Of a DNA stretch of 64,000 nucleotides, positions 62,537 through 64,000 are shown in pieces. Position 1 is the first letter of the stretch; each line of letters begins with the position of its first letter. Source of the stretch: Eutypella sp. D-1 (lineage: Eukaryota > Ascomycota > Sordariomycetes > Xylariales > Diatrypaceae); assembly GCA_023313575.1 (NCBI GenBank), contig JAJTTP010000015.1:1-64000 (forward strand), written 5' to 3'. The position numbers and the translations under genes are program-made. The notes below the pieces were generated by a model. That model was not told the DNA's origin and ran no database searches. It saw only the letters and a list, made by a program, of their open reading frames with translations.

Positions 62537-64000
62537 TCTCAATGCGCACTTTCTAATATCACCGGGGGTTCGAAATGCATCAACTGATTTTTATTAAGGG
62601 TTTTTTTTTTGTTTAAGTTCGATTAATAAGAAGGGATTAGTAGAGGAAATGAATAGATAAGTAGCGATGGAAGAACTTCAGAATTATTATGGATTATGAG
62701 TGGAGGTCCGGGGGTATGATTAGCAACTGCATTAACTGTTTCTTTCTTTCTTTCTTTCTTTCTCTCTCTCTCTCTCTTTCCTATGCACCGTCTTTCTTCG
62801 TCTTTTTTGGGGGGGTCGGGAGCGTGGGGATGGGTTCGCTCTCGTGGTGGTGGTGGTAATGTGATGGTAAGCAAGTAAAGCCGGAGATGATGGAGCTGGT
62901 GACCTAAAAGCGACCGCACCGCAAGCGACGACAAGCCGTTGAGAGGGCAACTACTATCACCTACCTAGGTAGAGTTCTACTCTAGGTATGTAAACTACTC
63001 AGGTGGCTGACTGGTGAAACGAATGTAATCGGTACTGAGTACCCGGGGCACAGGGCTCAAGTTCCCCAGAATCGATCGACGAAACTAAGGACGAGACAAG
63101 GCGGACTCCGTTTGTTCGCGCTATGTACGAAGCAGACGGGGTCCGGCCGGGGGGTCTTGAGGGGTTGTGTGTGTATGGGTGTGTATGCGTGTATGTGTGG
63201 ATGTTTGGAACCGTAAGCGCTGATGGCTATTCCAAGATGTTGTTGTTGAAAAGGAGAAGAAAGCGGAAGTTTAGGTGAGGTAGGTATACGCTACTTCGGT
63301 AGGGATATTAAGTATAGGAATTAGGGATTAGGTATAGGGAGGAATAACCGGCCCTGGAAGTGCAGGTGCAAGGTGCGGTGCAGGTGGTGGCTGCACCTAA
63401 ACAATAATGTCTTGCATGTGCTACCTAACCCCCCCAGTGGAAATGGACAAATGGACAAATAGACATAGACAGACAACTTAGCGCAAACCCATATCTTAGC
63501 GCTTGCACTTTAATGCATAAATTCCTGGTCTTCCTCGTTCTGATTGGCCCGTCAGTTCCGGATACTCATGGCAACGAACCCCCTTTAGTTGAAAGCCTGC
63601 TATAACTAATACTATGGATGTAGCCAGGTAACACACAGAGCACCCAAGCCATACCAAAACTACGGCTTTGCCTACCTAAGTACATACTTCCATACGATCC
63701 ATGGATATTCCAAGGTTGGAAAACACACACACCTGTTTTTCTACCTTAGAGCAGCATTGGAATACGAACTGTTACGGGAATTAGTCGGTTGTTCTGATCC
63801 AAAGCTATCCCATCCGTTCCAGTTCCAAGTTTGCTTCTCGCAGCCAAAAAAATAACTGAGTAGGTAGGTAACTTAATCTTTCCATTTTTCTCGGTTCTCG
63901 GGGCTCCTCCTATCGGAACAGGTGAAGAATCGAGCCAGATCTGAACTTAACACCCACACCCCTGTCCCCTTTTTAACATCCCCTGGCATTCGATACGCGC
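62537..64000. other. Upstream region of the TM9 gene to window end
   Basis: 1.46 kb without a supported gene. It has a TTTC/TC microsatellite (62739-62779), the palindrome CTACCTAGGTAG (62961-62972), and GT-rich sequence at about 63160-63200. Confidence 0.55.
62739..62779. repeat. TTTC then TC microsatellite
   Basis: About five TTTC units pass into about nine TC units, roughly 200 bases upstream of the TM9 start; on the coding strand it is a GA-rich leader or promoter tract. Confidence 0.9.

Noticed and set aside
62536..62542. A TTG start two codons upstream of the TM9 ATG
   Set aside because: Fungal nuclear genes start at ATG; the ATG at 62536 directly precedes the signal peptide.
1..64000. 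tRNA, rRNA or CRISPR features
   Set aside because: No stretch with a convincing tRNA T-loop/acceptor pairing, no rRNA words and no spaced short repeats were found by eye; a covariance search would be needed to exclude a tRNA fully.

Overview
The window comes from the nuclear genome of a filamentous ascomycete (Pezizomycotina). The grounds are short spliceosomal introns (44-90 nt, GTAAGT-like donors, CTAAC/CTGAC-like branch sites), fungal protein families (HeLo-like N-terminal domain with ankyrin repeats, CYSTM protein, Leu5-type carrier, salicylate hydroxylase-like monooxygenase) and a very AT-rich block with the C-to-T/G-to-A decay typical of repeat-induced point mutation (RIP). The class cannot be fixed from sequence alone.

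Region 1 (1 to about 27,430) is a gene-free, RIP-degraded transposon graveyard. Its main component is one family of Tad-like non-LTR retrotransposon (LINE; endonuclease, reverse transcriptase, RNase H, CAT/ATT-rich 3' tail). I see two full-length copies of about 6.4 kb (705-7145 and 7607-14057), a 5'-truncated copy into which the second is nested, a + strand internal fragment, and two minus-strand pieces. Target-site duplications of 14-16 nt are still readable and give the order of insertion. An LTR element with only a gag-like remnant (24794-27152) sits inside one antisense LINE, flanked by AAACC. Most of 15.4-22 kb is AT-rich sequence that I could not assign.

Region 2 (about 27.5 to 64 kb) has normal base composition and eleven loci with coding evidence: a HeLo-like/ankyrin protein right at the boundary (-), an MFS transporter (-), an SDR-type NAD(P)-dependent reductase (-), a small CYSTM protein (+), a salicylate hydroxylase-like FAD monooxygenase (-), ribokinase (+), a broken or unusual gene of unknown function (-), an E2-like (UEV/AKTIP-type) protein (-), a CCDC124/Lso2 homologue (+), a Leu5-type mitochondrial carrier (+) and a TM9/EMP70 protein (-). 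I resolved exon structures by splice phase; most close exactly in frame.

The genes do not form an obvious pathway or cluster; they are a mix of housekeeping and accessory functions. The most notable points are the readable nested LINE insertions with a recurrent 14-nt target duplication, two short copies of the LINE 3' end that escaped RIP (one with intact 14-nt duplications at 41.5 kb), the HeLo-like/ankyrin gene at the heterochromatin edge, a gene interrupted by one in-frame TAG plus an unresolved frame change, and an in-frame stop-free 90-nt intron in the TM9 gene.
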